From: Cyclobacteriaceae bacterium
Lineage (GTDB): Bacteria; Bacteroidota; Bacteroidia; Cytophagales; Cyclobacteriaceae
Direction of reading: 5' to 3'
DNA: 64,000 nucleotides
Assembly: GCA_028285445.1 (NCBI GenBank)
Contig: JANQPQ010000026.1
Span: forward strand, 1-64,000
Both the position numbers and the translations under genes were made by a program. Below, piece after piece: positions 7,862-15,927 of this stretch. Positions within the stretch are counted from its first letter, which is position 1; the number at the start of each line of letters is the position of its first letter. Under the pieces are notes generated by a model. That model saw nothing but the letters and a program-made list of their open reading frames with translations. It had not been told where the DNA came from and did no database searches.

Positions 7862-9343
7862 ATGGCATTCTCTCGTAGGCTTGTAATCCTGCTTTTATTT
7901 CCACTAATCTACCTGTCGTCATGTGAAGATGGCAAAATCGACTTTGTGCTGCAGGGCACTATTAGCGGAGTAGTTCTGCGACTGCTGGATGACGCTCCGT
8001 TGCAAGGTGTCACCATCACCACTAATCCTGCGACCAGCGTAGTTATTACCGATGGAGAAGGAAAATTTACAATTGAAGATGTACAACCTGGCAATTACAC
8101 CGTTAACGCTGAGTTAAGCGGCTTTGAAAGAGAAACTGCGGTTATTTCTGTCAGTCAAAATGGTGTAGCTGATGTCACTATCAAATTGGATCGTGGTACA
8201 GCCATACCCGAATTACCAACTGAGCCCAGCCCGGCCCCGGGGGCTGTCGATCAGCCGAGGACACTTACCCTGAGCTGGACTGCCACCCCCATACCCGATG
8301 ATACCCTCTCATATGATATAAGGGTGTTTGAATCGGATTTAGATTCGGCGTTAATAACCGTTATTGACCACCCGGATACAGCGTTGAACATTCAAGATCT
8401 TAGGTTTAATACTACTTACTTCTGGCAAGTAGTAGTACGAAGCCTCTCCGGTGGAGAAACGAAGGGCGATGTGTGGAGCTTTAGAACCGAAGGCTTCCCT
8501 GATAATAGAATCACCTATTCTCTACCAACCAATGGCAATTACGAAATATTCTCATCCTCCCCTACCGGAGAGGACAATACGCAATTGACCTTCAACGCCT
8601 TCAATGACTTGAAGCCGCTATTCGATAACAACCGAAACTTTATCGCATTCTCGGCAAATGAAGATCTTAACTACCACATCTTTATTATGACGAAGGACGG
8701 AAAAGACCCATTCCAGGTCACCACAGTTCCCATTGCAGGTCTACATTCGAAAGGCACCTCCTTCACCTGGTCTCCCGATAATGGAAGATTTGCGTACGCA
8801 AGCAACGACAAACTCTACGTTATAAATAGAGATGGAACAGGGTTGAATGCAATAATTGATGCGCCAGCGGGAAGGCACTTCCGAGACTGTGACTGGTCTG
8901 GAGTAACTGATAGAATTGTTGTAGAAACAATTGGAGCTAACATCTGGGATTCTGAAATTCTAATACTAGACTCCGATGGCACCGACTCTACCACTATCGT
9001 GGCCAACCTGCCGGGAATCATTGGATCACCAACTTTTTCCATCGACGGCACCCAGGTGATGTATACCAATGACGCCTCCGGATTAGAACAAATTGATGGT
9101 AGACAACTGGATTCCAGAATATTTATTCTTGACCTGGCCAGTAGTACCACTGTAGATCTTTCCGGTGGTAAGGCAAATGGTACTAACGACTTGAGCCCTC
9201 GCTTTTCTCCAGATGGTTCGAAAGTGATTTTTGTAAACAGGGCTAATGATGGTTCCGGGGATCCATCTATTTGGATTATGGATGTCGACGGACAAAACAG
9301 AACACAACTCTTTGCCAAGGGTGACCTGCCCAGTTGGCAGTAA
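7862..9343 (+). CDS. Lipoprotein with CarboxypepD_reg, FN3-like and PD40 beta-propeller domains
   Basis: A 493-aa lipoprotein (lipobox YLSSC, Cys21). Residues about 30-112 resemble a carboxypeptidase regulatory-like domain (ISGVVLRLLDDAPLQGVTI ... GKFTIEDVQPGNYTV). Residues about 115-215 resemble an FN3 module (P.PGAVDQPRTLTLSW ... TYFWQVVVRS). Residues about 220-493 carry TolB/PD40-type propeller blades (ITYSLPTNGNYEIF, FTWSPDNGRFAYAS, LSPRFSPDGSKVIFV, PSIWIMDVDGQNRTQLF). Such proteins are surface or periplasmic binding proteins without known catalysis. It is separated from the curlin operon by a terminator but lies on the same strand, so an accessory role in fibre anchoring is only a possibility. 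Confidence 0.75.
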   Translation: MAFSRRLVILLLFPLIYLSSCEDGKIDFVLQGTISGVVLRLLDDAPLQGVTITTNPATSVVITDGEGKFTIEDVQPGNYTVNAELSGFERETAVISVSQNGVADVTIKLDRGTAIPELPTEPSPAPGAVDQPRTLTLSWTATPIPDDTLSYDIRVFESDLDSALITVIDHPDTALNIQDLRFNTTYFWQVVVRSLSGGETKGDVWSFRTEGFPDNRITYSLPTNGNYEIFSSSPTGEDNTQLTFNAFNDLKPLFDNNRNFIAFSANEDLNYHIFIMTKDGKDPFQVTTVPIAGLHSKGTSFTWSPDNGRFAYASNDKLYVINRDGTGLNAIIDAPAGRHFRDCDWSGVTDRIVVETIGANIWDSEILILDSDGTDSTTIVANLPGIIGSPTFSIDGTQVMYTNDASGLEQIDGRQLDSRIFILDLASSTTVDLSGGKANGTNDLSPRFSPDGSKVIFVNRANDGSGDPSIWIMDVDGQNRTQLFAKGDLPSWQ

Positions 9344-9379
9344 TCAATCTGAAACATCCGGGGAATTAAGAATCCTGCT

Positions 9380-9387
9380 TAACTTTG
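9380..9387 (+). promoter_or_regulatory. Bacteroidota -7 element (TAACTTTG) before the ypdA-like gene
   Basis: A perfect TAnnTTTG match ends 7 bp before the ATG at 9395, which would place transcription start nearly at the start codon. No clear -33 TTTG is visible at the usual spacing, so this is a candidate only. Confidence 0.35.
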
Positions 9388-9394
9388 GCATGGC

Positions 9395-10366
9395 ATGAAT
9401 AAGAATGCATACGATGTACTTATCGTGGGGGCAGGGCCTATAGGGCTTGCCTGTGGCATAGAGGCTCAACGAGCAAATCTCAGCTACATAATTATCGATA
9501 AAGGTTGCCTGGTCAACTCTTTGTATAACTATCCAAAACACATGACTTTCTTCTCCACCTCTGATAGGCTGGAGATTGGCGGAGTTCCATTTATATCTCA
9601 CGGACCAAAGCCCGTACGATCAGAAGCCCTCGAGTACTATCGGCGTGTGGCATCTTCCTTCAACCTAAATCTAAGGCTTTACGAAAAGGTAAATGAAGTT
9701 AGTGACACCGGTAGTGGCTTTGTGATTGCAACAGATAAAAATGAATACAGTGCCAGAAAAATTATTGTCGCCTCCGGCTTTTACGATATCCCCTACCTTA
9801 TGGATGTTGAAGGTGAGGATCTGCCTAAAGTGCGGCATTACTACGACGAGCCTCACCCTTATGTAGGGCAAAAGATTGTTGTGGTTGGAGCAGCCAACTC
9901 TGCAGTTGACGCCGCCCTTGATTGTTATCGGGCCGGGGCAGAAGTTACAATGGTAGTTCGCACCGAGGCTCTCAGGGAGAGTGTAAAATATTGGGTAAAG
10001 CCAGACATTGAAAATCGCATTAAAGAAGGGAGTATTGGAGCCTTTTTCAATTCCACTATTAACAGAATCACCGAAGATTCCGTCGAAATTAATACACCCA
10101 ATGGCTTAGAAGTTCTTCAAAATGATTTCGTTCTGGCAATGACGGGCTACCGTCCCGACTTTGGATTTCTAGAATCATTAGGAGTAAACATTCATAATGA
10201 TGAACTGCGAACGCCAGAGTACGATCAGGAGACAAATGAGACTAATGTGGCTGGAGTCTATCTGGCTGGCGTAATTTGCGGAGGTCTCAAAACCAACAAG
10301 TGGTTTATAGAAAATTCAAGGCCTCATGCCGCGATAATTGTTAACCACATCTCATCTCTGGGATAA
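9395..10366 (+). CDS. ypdA: YpdA-family FAD/NAD(P)-dependent disulfide reductase
   Basis: A 323-aa flavoprotein with an N-terminal FAD Rossmann motif (VLIVGAGPIG), the family segment NYPKHMTFFSTSDRLEIGG, a second NAD(P) Rossmann motif (KIVVVGAANSAVDAAL) and a C-terminal flavin-contact region (TNVAGVYLAGVICGG). It lacks the CxxC of thioredoxin reductases, which is typical of YpdA, the proposed bacillithiol-disulfide reductase of Firmicutes and some Bacteroidota. The residue between P and G in the first motif is Ile, whereas I recall the Staphylococcus protein having a functional Cys there; a Cys follows at residue 20. The substrate is inferred from family only. Confidence 0.82.
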   Translation: MNKNAYDVLIVGAGPIGLACGIEAQRANLSYIIIDKGCLVNSLYNYPKHMTFFSTSDRLEIGGVPFISHGPKPVRSEALEYYRRVASSFNLNLRLYEKVNEVSDTGSGFVIATDKNEYSARKIIVASGFYDIPYLMDVEGEDLPKVRHYYDEPHPYVGQKIVVVGAANSAVDAALDCYRAGAEVTMVVRTEALRESVKYWVKPDIENRIKEGSIGAFFNSTINRITEDSVEINTPNGLEVLQNDFVLAMTGYRPDFGFLESLGVNIHNDELRTPEYDQETNETNVAGVYLAGVICGGLKTNKWFIENSRPHAAIIVNHISSLG

Positions 10367-10387
10367 TTCCGACATCTCAAGAATTTG

Positions 10388-10418
10388 CTACCACCACTGG
10401 TAGAAGGTTGGGAACCTT
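10388..10418 (+). other. Two abutting small hairpins downstream of ypdA
   Basis: CTACCA-CCAC-TGGTAG (10388-10403) is followed immediately by AAGGTT-GGG-AACCTT (10404-10418), both perfect 6-bp stems. They lie in the 141-bp gap between ypdA and the DUF2911 gene and may form a structured RNA leader or tail. Confidence 0.4.
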
Positions 10419-10456
10419 TACATGTTTCAACACGTAGTGCATCAGTACGGAAAGGC

Positions 10457-10485
10457 GATTCTACCTAAATAGAATCACGTTTTTT
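10457..10485 (+). terminator. Terminator-like hairpin before the DUF2911 gene
   Basis: GATTCTA-CCTAAA-TAGAATC forms a 7-bp stem followed by ACG and a run of six T ending 22 bp before the ATG at 10508. It may end the ypdA transcript or act as an attenuator for the next gene. Confidence 0.5.
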
Positions 10486-10507
10486 GAAATCTAAAAACCC
10501 AACAACC

Positions 10508-11650
10508 ATGAAGAAAAACCATGTACTATTTCTCTTTTTGCCTTTATTGGCGTTAGCGTTTAGTGCTGGGTCTGTTTTGGCCCAGTTGCAAAACCTTCCT
10601 CGGAACCCCAGCCCAGGCGCCGAGGTATCACAAACTGTGGGCATTTCTACAATTACAATCAATTACTCCAGGCCAAACGTAATTGCCCAAAACGGCAACG
10701 ATCGCACTGGTCAGATTTACGGCAAAGGTCTACCTGCTTCAACAGGTTGGTCTGATCCGTTCCCTAACTTCGGCTCTGGCAACAAATGGCCATGGCGTGC
10801 GGGGGCTAATGAAAATACAACCATTACCCTATCTCACGATGCCAAAATCGGTGGTCAGGATGTTAAAGCCGGCACATACGCTTTATTCCTGCTTATTGAT
10901 GAAGACGGGACAAACGCCACCTACATCCTATCGAACAATACAAGTTCATGGGGTGGTTTCTTTTATAATGAAAGTGAAGACGCTGCCAGGGCAAACATTC
11001 AATCAGAGGAAGTTGCCCAAACCAATCTGCTTACTTATCATTTCGTCGACTTATCCCCAACTTCAGCTATCCTCGCCTTAGATTGGGAGAAAAGAAGATT
11101 CCCAGTTAAGATTGAGTTTGATACCCATGGAATTGTTATGGCCAGCATAAAAGATGAATTGCGAGGTACCGCCGGCTTCGGATGGCAATCCTGGAACCAA
11201 GCAGCCAATTACAGTCTCACCAATGATGTGGATTTGGAGCAAGGTTTAGCCTGGGCAGAGGCGTCTATTGGTAATCAGACAAACTTTAACAACCTAAGCA
11301 CTAAAGCCGGCTTGTTAAGTAAGCTTGGGCGTCAAGACGAAGGAAATACTGTAATGAATCAAGCACTTGAACTGCCCGGTGCCAATGCTGGAAATTTCTA
11401 CAATTATGGACGCACCCTTATTGGGCAAGACAAGGATAAGGAAGCCTTAGCAGTTTTTGAGAAGTTAAACAAACGGTGGCCAGACCATTGGTTAGCTTCT
11501 CACGGATTAGCCAGAGGCTATTCAGCATTGGGCGATTACAAGAAAGCGTTAAAATATGAACGCGTTGCACTTGAAAAAGCACCCGATGGCAGTAAAGGAT
11601 TTCTTGAAGGTTTTATCAAAACCCTGGAAGAAGGGAAAGACTTCAATTAA
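10508..11650 (+). CDS. Secreted DUF2911 protein with TPR-like C-terminus
   Basis: A 380-aa secreted protein. The ATG at 10508 is chosen because the signal peptide (MKKNHVLFLF ... AGSVLAQ) starts there; a TTG 24 bases upstream is less likely. Residues about 27-205 match DUF2911 (SPGAEVSQTVGISTITINYSRP, WRAGANENTTITLS, DVKAGTYALFLL, TYHFVDLSPTSAILALDWE). The C-terminal 140 residues contain TPR-like helices (AVFEKLNKRWPDHWLASHGLARGYSALGDYKKALKYERVAL). The biochemical role of DUF2911 is not known; the proteins are common in Bacteroidota and probably periplasmic or outer-membrane associated. A strong terminator follows. Confidence 0.85.
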   Translation: MKKNHVLFLFLPLLALAFSAGSVLAQLQNLPRNPSPGAEVSQTVGISTITINYSRPNVIAQNGNDRTGQIYGKGLPASTGWSDPFPNFGSGNKWPWRAGANENTTITLSHDAKIGGQDVKAGTYALFLLIDEDGTNATYILSNNTSSWGGFFYNESEDAARANIQSEEVAQTNLLTYHFVDLSPTSAILALDWEKRRFPVKIEFDTHGIVMASIKDELRGTAGFGWQSWNQAANYSLTNDVDLEQGLAWAEASIGNQTNFNNLSTKAGLLSKLGRQDEGNTVMNQALELPGANAGNFYNYGRTLIGQDKDKEALAVFEKLNKRWPDHWLASHGLARGYSALGDYKKALKYERVALEKAPDGSKGFLEGFIKTLEEGKDFN

Positions 11651-11672
11651 GAATTACTCATCAAATCGAATA

Positions 11673-11707
11673 AGGGGCGCCGGGTTAACCCGGTGCCTCT
11701 TTTTTTT
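11673..11707 (+). terminator. Intrinsic terminator after the DUF2911 gene
   Basis: A GC-rich stem built around GGGTTAACCC, extended on both sides by G/C and two G-T pairs (11673-11700), is followed by an eight-to-nine T run. It sits between convergent genes, 13 bp from the fdhD stop. Confidence 0.88.
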
Positions 11708-11719
11708 GATATGAGGGAC

Positions 11720-12565
11720 TTAGAGGCTAATCCTATCGGCGTAACTATAAACGTTAAAATTTTGTCCTCGTAGAAAGCCCACTAAAGTAAGATGGAACTG
11801 GTTCGCAAGTTCCACCGCCAGCGAGGAAGGGGCGCTAACGGCAGCGAGCACACCAACTTCGGCCATAACAGATTTTTGAACAAGTTCAAAGCTTGTTCTG
11901 CCACTAACCATTACAACCTTGTCGTGCAGTGGTAACAGATTTTCCAAAACCGCATAACCAATAAGTTTGTCTAGTGCATTGTGTCTGCCTACATCTTCCC
12001 GCAATGCAATTAGATTTCCGTTATAATCAAACAACCCAGCGGCATGCAAGCCTCCAGTGTGCTCGAATACCGTTTGGGCGCTACGAAGCGTTTCCGGTAA
12101 GGTCGCCAACATTTGTGGAGTAATCTTGGCCTCCAAAGAGGGTATTACCTGGCAATCCTGGGATTCTACAGCCTCAATTGAGGCTTTGCCGCAAACTCCG
12201 CAGCTTGAGGAGGTGTAGAAATGCCTCTCAAGGCTCTTTAAGTCAAGTGTTATGTGCTCCTTAAGCTCTGCCCTTACAATATTCTCTTCGCTATGTCTGC
12301 CAGCGTCTACGCAATACTTTATGCTTTGAATATCCCCTGGATCTTTGATTACACCTTCGGTAAACAAAAACCCCATAGCCAACTCAAAATCGTGGCCTGG
12401 AGTTCTCATGGTGATTGAAATACTCTTTTGTTCCCTCTCTAGTTCGGCGCCATAGCCCACTCTAATTTCCAGCGGTTCTTCAACAGCCAAAAGGTCTTCT
12501 TTATGGATAGATTCAGTTGCATCTACCCGAAGAATTTTTGTTGGTGCCACACTGAGCTTTGCCAT
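11720..12565 (-). CDS. fdhD: Formate dehydrogenase accessory sulfurtransferase FdhD
   Basis: A 281-aa protein with the FdhD hallmark SSCGVCGK (Cys122 and Cys125), the sulfur-transfer cysteines that pass sulfur from IscS to the molybdenum cofactor of formate dehydrogenases. Other family segments are TPGHDFELAMGFLFTEGVI, GGLHAAGLF, REDVGRHNALDKLIG and SGRTSFELVQK. It lies 9 bp downstream of fhs on the same strand, suggesting co-transcription and a shared link to formate metabolism. No formate dehydrogenase structural gene is visible in this window, so the client enzyme must be elsewhere. Confidence 0.93.
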   Translation of the reverse strand: MAKLSVAPTKILRVDATESIHKEDLLAVEEPLEIRVGYGAELEREQKSISITMRTPGHDFELAMGFLFTEGVIKDPGDIQSIKYCVDAGRHSEENIVRAELKEHITLDLKSLERHFYTSSSCGVCGKASIEAVESQDCQVIPSLEAKITPQMLATLPETLRSAQTVFEHTGGLHAAGLFDYNGNLIALREDVGRHNALDKLIGYAVLENLLPLHDKVVMVSGRTSFELVQKSVMAEVGVLAAVSAPSSLAVELANQFHLTLVGFLRGQNFNVYSYADRISL

Positions 12566-12574
12566 TTCGGGTCT

Positions 12575-14269
12575 TTATGAAAGTCCACTGATATTTCCTT
12601 GGCCGTCAATATCTATATTTTCTGCCGCCGGTTTAGCTGGCAAACCAGGCATTCTAAGCATCTTCCCGGTAATCGGTATCAGAAACCCAGCTCCCGCAGC
12701 TATTTCTATTTGTCTCACAGTCATCTTGAAGCCTTCGGGTCTCCCTAACAGTTTGGTATCATCAGACAACGAGTTTTGAGTTTTGGCAATGCAGACAGGT
12801 AGGTTTTCCAGACCAAGTCTCTTTATTTTTTTTAGATCAAGCTTGGCTTTTTCCTGATAAACCACGGAGCCCGCTCCGTAAATGCGCTCTGCAACCTCTT
12901 TAATCTTCTCTTCAACAGGTGAATTCCAATCATAAACTGGCTTATATCTTTCTGTTGTACTTTCCGCTGTTTCTGCAACCACTGTTGCCAGGTCTTTGGC
13001 GCCTTCTCCACCTAACTCCCAACCTCTACATTGTGCCACCTTTACCCCCAGCTTCTTACAGGCATTTTCAAGGTATCCCAGTTCCTCCTCTGTATCCGAA
13101 ATAAACTTGTTAATGGCCACCACCGGCTTCAATCCGAAATGCATGATATTTTCCAGGTGTTTTTCGAGGTTTAGGAAGCCCTTCTTCAGCGCTGCCTCAT
13201 TTGGCACGTTTAACTCATTTTTGTCTTGTCCCCCGTGATACTTCAAAGCCCGAACAGTTGCCACCAATACTACTGCCTTTGGCGACAGTCCTGAATAACC
13301 GCATTTAATATCCAGGAATTTCTCTGCTCCCAAGTCTGCGCCGAACCCTGCCTCAGTTACTACATAATCAGAAAGTGACAATCCCATTTTGGTGGCAATG
13401 ACGGAGTTTGTTCCCTGGGCAATATTAGCAAATGGGCCACCATGAATAAGTGCTGCATTTCCTTCCAGCGTTTGCACCAGGTTAGGTTTTATAGCATCTT
13501 TTAATAGAGCGGCCATGGCGCCATTGGCTTTCAGGTCTCTGGCATAAATAGCCTCCTTGGCAAAGGTGTCACCAACGTAGATATTGCCCATCTTCTGCTT
13601 CAAATCTTCCAGGTCTTTTGATAGGCATAGTATTGCCATTATTTCTGAAGCAGCCGTTATCTCAAATCCAGCTTCCCGTAAAAACCCACCAGACTTCCCT
13701 CCCAGGCCTGTAACTACATGCCGCAATGCCCTGTCGTTCATATCCATCACCCTTTTCCAGGTAACAGTTCGTGGATCAATGCCAAGGTTTCCATTTAGGT
13801 TCTGAATATTATTATCGATAAGGGCAGCCAACAGATTGTTGGCCTTTTCGATTGCTGAAAAATCTCCAGTAAAATGTAGGTTAATATCTTCCATTGGAAC
13901 CACCTGCGAATAGCCACCGCCTGCTGCCCCTCCTTTCATTCCAAATACCGGACCCAATGAAGGTTCCCTTAAAACAACCATGGCCTGCTTGCCAATTTTA
14001 TTTAGACCATCTGCCAATGCAATAGAGGTAGTAGTCTTGCCTTCACCGGGAGGGGTTGGTGTTACCGCACTGACCAGAATTAGATTGCTATTGTCCACAG
14101 CAGCATTATCTATGAGGTCCAACGAAAGCTTAGCCTTATACTTTCCGTAGAGCTCAACGTACCTTTCATCTATACCCAACATATTAGCTAATTCAATGAT
14201 GGGTTTCATTGTTGTACTTTGAGCAATTTCCAGGTCGCTTTTTACCGCAGTTTTAGTTGTTTCAGACAT
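12575..14269 (-). CDS. fhs: Formate--tetrahydrofolate ligase
   Basis: A 564-aa enzyme of normal length for the family. It contains the ATP-binding loop TPTPPGEGKTTTSIALADGL, KGGAAGGGYSQVVPMEDINLHFTGD, HGGPFANIAQGTNS, TEAGFGADLGAEKF and the C-terminal GAGFLIPITGKMLRMPGLP. It makes 10-formyl-THF from formate, ATP and THF in the cytoplasm. It is the first gene of an apparent two-gene unit with fdhD and is divergent from the membrane protein at 14374. The 104-bp divergent gap shows no perfect promoter motif. Confidence 0.97.
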   Translation of the reverse strand: MSETTKTAVKSDLEIAQSTTMKPIIELANMLGIDERYVELYGKYKAKLSLDLIDNAAVDNSNLILVSAVTPTPPGEGKTTTSIALADGLNKIGKQAMVVLREPSLGPVFGMKGGAAGGGYSQVVPMEDINLHFTGDFSAIEKANNLLAALIDNNIQNLNGNLGIDPRTVTWKRVMDMNDRALRHVVTGLGGKSGGFLREAGFEITAASEIMAILCLSKDLEDLKQKMGNIYVGDTFAKEAIYARDLKANGAMAALLKDAIKPNLVQTLEGNAALIHGGPFANIAQGTNSVIATKMGLSLSDYVVTEAGFGADLGAEKFLDIKCGYSGLSPKAVVLVATVRALKYHGGQDKNELNVPNEAALKKGFLNLEKHLENIMHFGLKPVVAINKFISDTEEELGYLENACKKLGVKVAQCRGWELGGEGAKDLATVVAETAESTTERYKPVYDWNSPVEEKIKEVAERIYGAGSVVYQEKAKLDLKKIKRLGLENLPVCIAKTQNSLSDDTKLLGRPEGFKMTVRQIEIAAGAGFLIPITGKMLRMPGLPAKPAAENIDIDGQGNISGLS

Positions 14270-14373
14270 CTATTAGAGAATTTATTGGGCCTAACTTACA
14301 ACAATCAAAACGAAATAAATAATTCTTCTACTCGGCTGGGGGTTAGTATATTTATGACGAAAAAATCAGGCAA

Positions 14374-15063
14374 ATGAATCCGGTAATTCCTTCCTACATA
14401 GACATAATGTTCTTACTCACGGCCATCGCCACTTTGCTATTTATGTACTCGATTGTGAAGCAGGTTAATGCCCGAACTGGCAAGATCTTCCTGACGATAG
14501 CTGTACTCTGGCTGGCAATCTCAGGCATACTTGCCTTCAACGGATTCTACCAGGGAATTAATGAGCAGCCAATAAGGTTCTTTCTGGCATTTCCCGTAAC
14601 GGCAGTAGTGATGATTATAATCTTTGCCAATAGAAAAAGTCGCCTGTTTGTGGCCAGGATGTCAGCCGAGAAGCTGATTTATCTGAGCATCATCAGGGTG
14701 CCGGTTGAAGTGGTGTTGTGGTGGTACGCCCTTTACGGGCAGATTCCGGAGGTGATGACTTTTGAAGGAAGAAACTTCGATATTATCGCAGGTATTACCG
14801 CTCCGATGGTGGCTTATTTTTGCTTTACAAAAGGCTCGGCGGGAATTGGACTAGCTAGGGCCTGGAATGTCATATCATTACTTTTGCTGCTCAATATCAT
14901 TCTACATGCCATGCTAGCCTTACCAACACCACTCCAACAGATTGCGCTCGACAGGCCCAACGTTGGGATACTGTCATTCCCGTTGTTGTGGTTGGCCTCC
15001 TTCGTGGCCCCTGCTGTGCTGTTTAGCCATTTTGCCAACTTCCTCACCTTGAGACGGGGATAG
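14374..15063 (+). CDS. Polytopic membrane protein of unknown function
   Basis: A 229-aa protein with six to seven hydrophobic segments (about residues 10-25, 38-55, 65-83, 105-122, 140-152, 165-190 and 200-220), so an integral inner-membrane protein. No catalytic motif is recognised; it contains charged loops NRKSRLFVARMSAEK and an EGRNFDI segment before a membrane stretch. It stands alone, divergent from fhs and 126 bp before a secreted peroxiredoxin-like gene. I do not recognise the family. Confidence 0.75.
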   Translation: MNPVIPSYIDIMFLLTAIATLLFMYSIVKQVNARTGKIFLTIAVLWLAISGILAFNGFYQGINEQPIRFFLAFPVTAVVMIIIFANRKSRLFVARMSAEKLIYLSIIRVPVEVVLWWYALYGQIPEVMTFEGRNFDIIAGITAPMVAYFCFTKGSAGIGLARAWNVISLLLLLNIILHAMLALPTPLQQIALDRPNVGILSFPLLWLASFVAPAVLFSHFANFLTLRRG

Positions 15064-15189
15064 TAGTCCATCACCGCTATTTGCCGTTCGCGTAATTCAC
15101 GAAAAGTATTGGAAGAATTTGAACCAGCCGCAGGAATGGATTGTTGACATGGGGTAATTTTAGAACCCAAACCTGTTTAGTATTTCAAA

Positions 15190-15819
15190 ATGAAGAAGTT
15201 ATTACTGTCGTTGCTACTGATAACAGCATCACTGGCAACCTATTCTCAAACCATTTACCAGACGGCGGCAGATGTTTGCCCGCTTAAAGTAGGTATGGAA
15301 ATTCCTGATGTTGAGCTGCAGAATGCCCAAGGGGAGTTAACGTCTGTGAGGACGCTCTTATCCGAAAAGCCCACTTTGCTTGTATTTTATCGTGGAAGCT
15401 GGTGCCCGTATTGCAATGTACACCTGGCAAAGCTGCAAGAAGCAGAGGATAAGTTGATCGAATTAGGCTTCCAGGTGGTGGCAATCAGCCCGGATGTACC
15501 CATGAACCTACAAAAAGCCATTGAAAAGAATGATCTGCAATACACGCTATTGTCTGACAACGAGCTGAAACTAACCGCTGCAATGGGGCTGGCATACAGA
15601 GTCTCCGATGCTACTTTTACGCGGTACAAAGAACGCGGTCTCGATTTGGAAGAAGCGAGCGGAGGCAATGATCATCATGGCCTTCCAGTACCAGCTGCTT
15701 ATCTTATCGATAAGGAGGGACTTGTGCATTTCAATTACGTAAACCCAAATTACAAAACACGAATTGACCCTAACGTGATCATGGTAGCGGCTGAGAGTAT
15801 GGTGTCAGATGACGATTAG
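15190..15819 (+). CDS. Secreted peroxiredoxin-like (AhpC/TSA, thioredoxin-fold) protein
   Basis: A 209-aa protein with a signal peptide (MKKLLLSLLLITASLATYSQ) and a thioredoxin-fold domain of the AhpC/TSA type: VGMEIPDVELQNAQGE, then LLVFYRGSWCPYCNVHLAKL with Cys72 and Cys75, then VVAISPD and the C-terminal PVPAAYLIDKEGLVHF. The WCPYC motif is typical of the peroxiredoxin-like subfamily that combines a peroxidatic position with a CxxC. The location is periplasmic by signal peptide. A role in peroxide removal or thiol oxidation is inferred. Not obviously in an operon. Confidence 0.85.
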   Translation: MKKLLLSLLLITASLATYSQTIYQTAADVCPLKVGMEIPDVELQNAQGELTSVRTLLSEKPTLLVFYRGSWCPYCNVHLAKLQEAEDKLIELGFQVVAISPDVPMNLQKAIEKNDLQYTLLSDNELKLTAAMGLAYRVSDATFTRYKERGLDLEEASGGNDHHGLPVPAAYLIDKEGLVHFNYVNPNYKTRIDPNVIMVAAESMVSDDD

Positions 15820-15860
15820 CCGACTGCCTAGTGCAATCAGTATTGCAAAAGAAGAATATT

Positions 15861-15886
15861 GAAGGGGAATTTGACGATTCCCCTTC
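15861..15886 (+). terminator. Stem-loop after the peroxiredoxin-like gene
   Basis: GAAGGGGAAT-TTGACG-ATTCCCCTTC is a perfect 10-bp stem with a 6-nt loop, 41 bp after the stop. It lacks a following T-run, so termination is plausible but not certain. Confidence 0.5.
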
Positions 15887-15900
15887 TGCATTATAAACAG

Positions 15901-15908
15901 TATATTTG
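15901..15908 (+). promoter_or_regulatory. Bacteroidota -7 element (TATATTTG) before the PepSY gene
   Basis: A perfect TAnnTTTG match lies 20 bp upstream of the ATG at 15928. No convincing -33 element is visible because the preceding hairpin occupies that position. Confidence 0.4.
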
Positions 15909-15927
15909 GCCCTCCAATTAGGGTCAG

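Noticed and set aside
15861-15908. Possible riboswitch before the PepSY gene
   Set aside because: The hairpin is simple, lies before the -7 element and therefore would not be in the PepSY leader.
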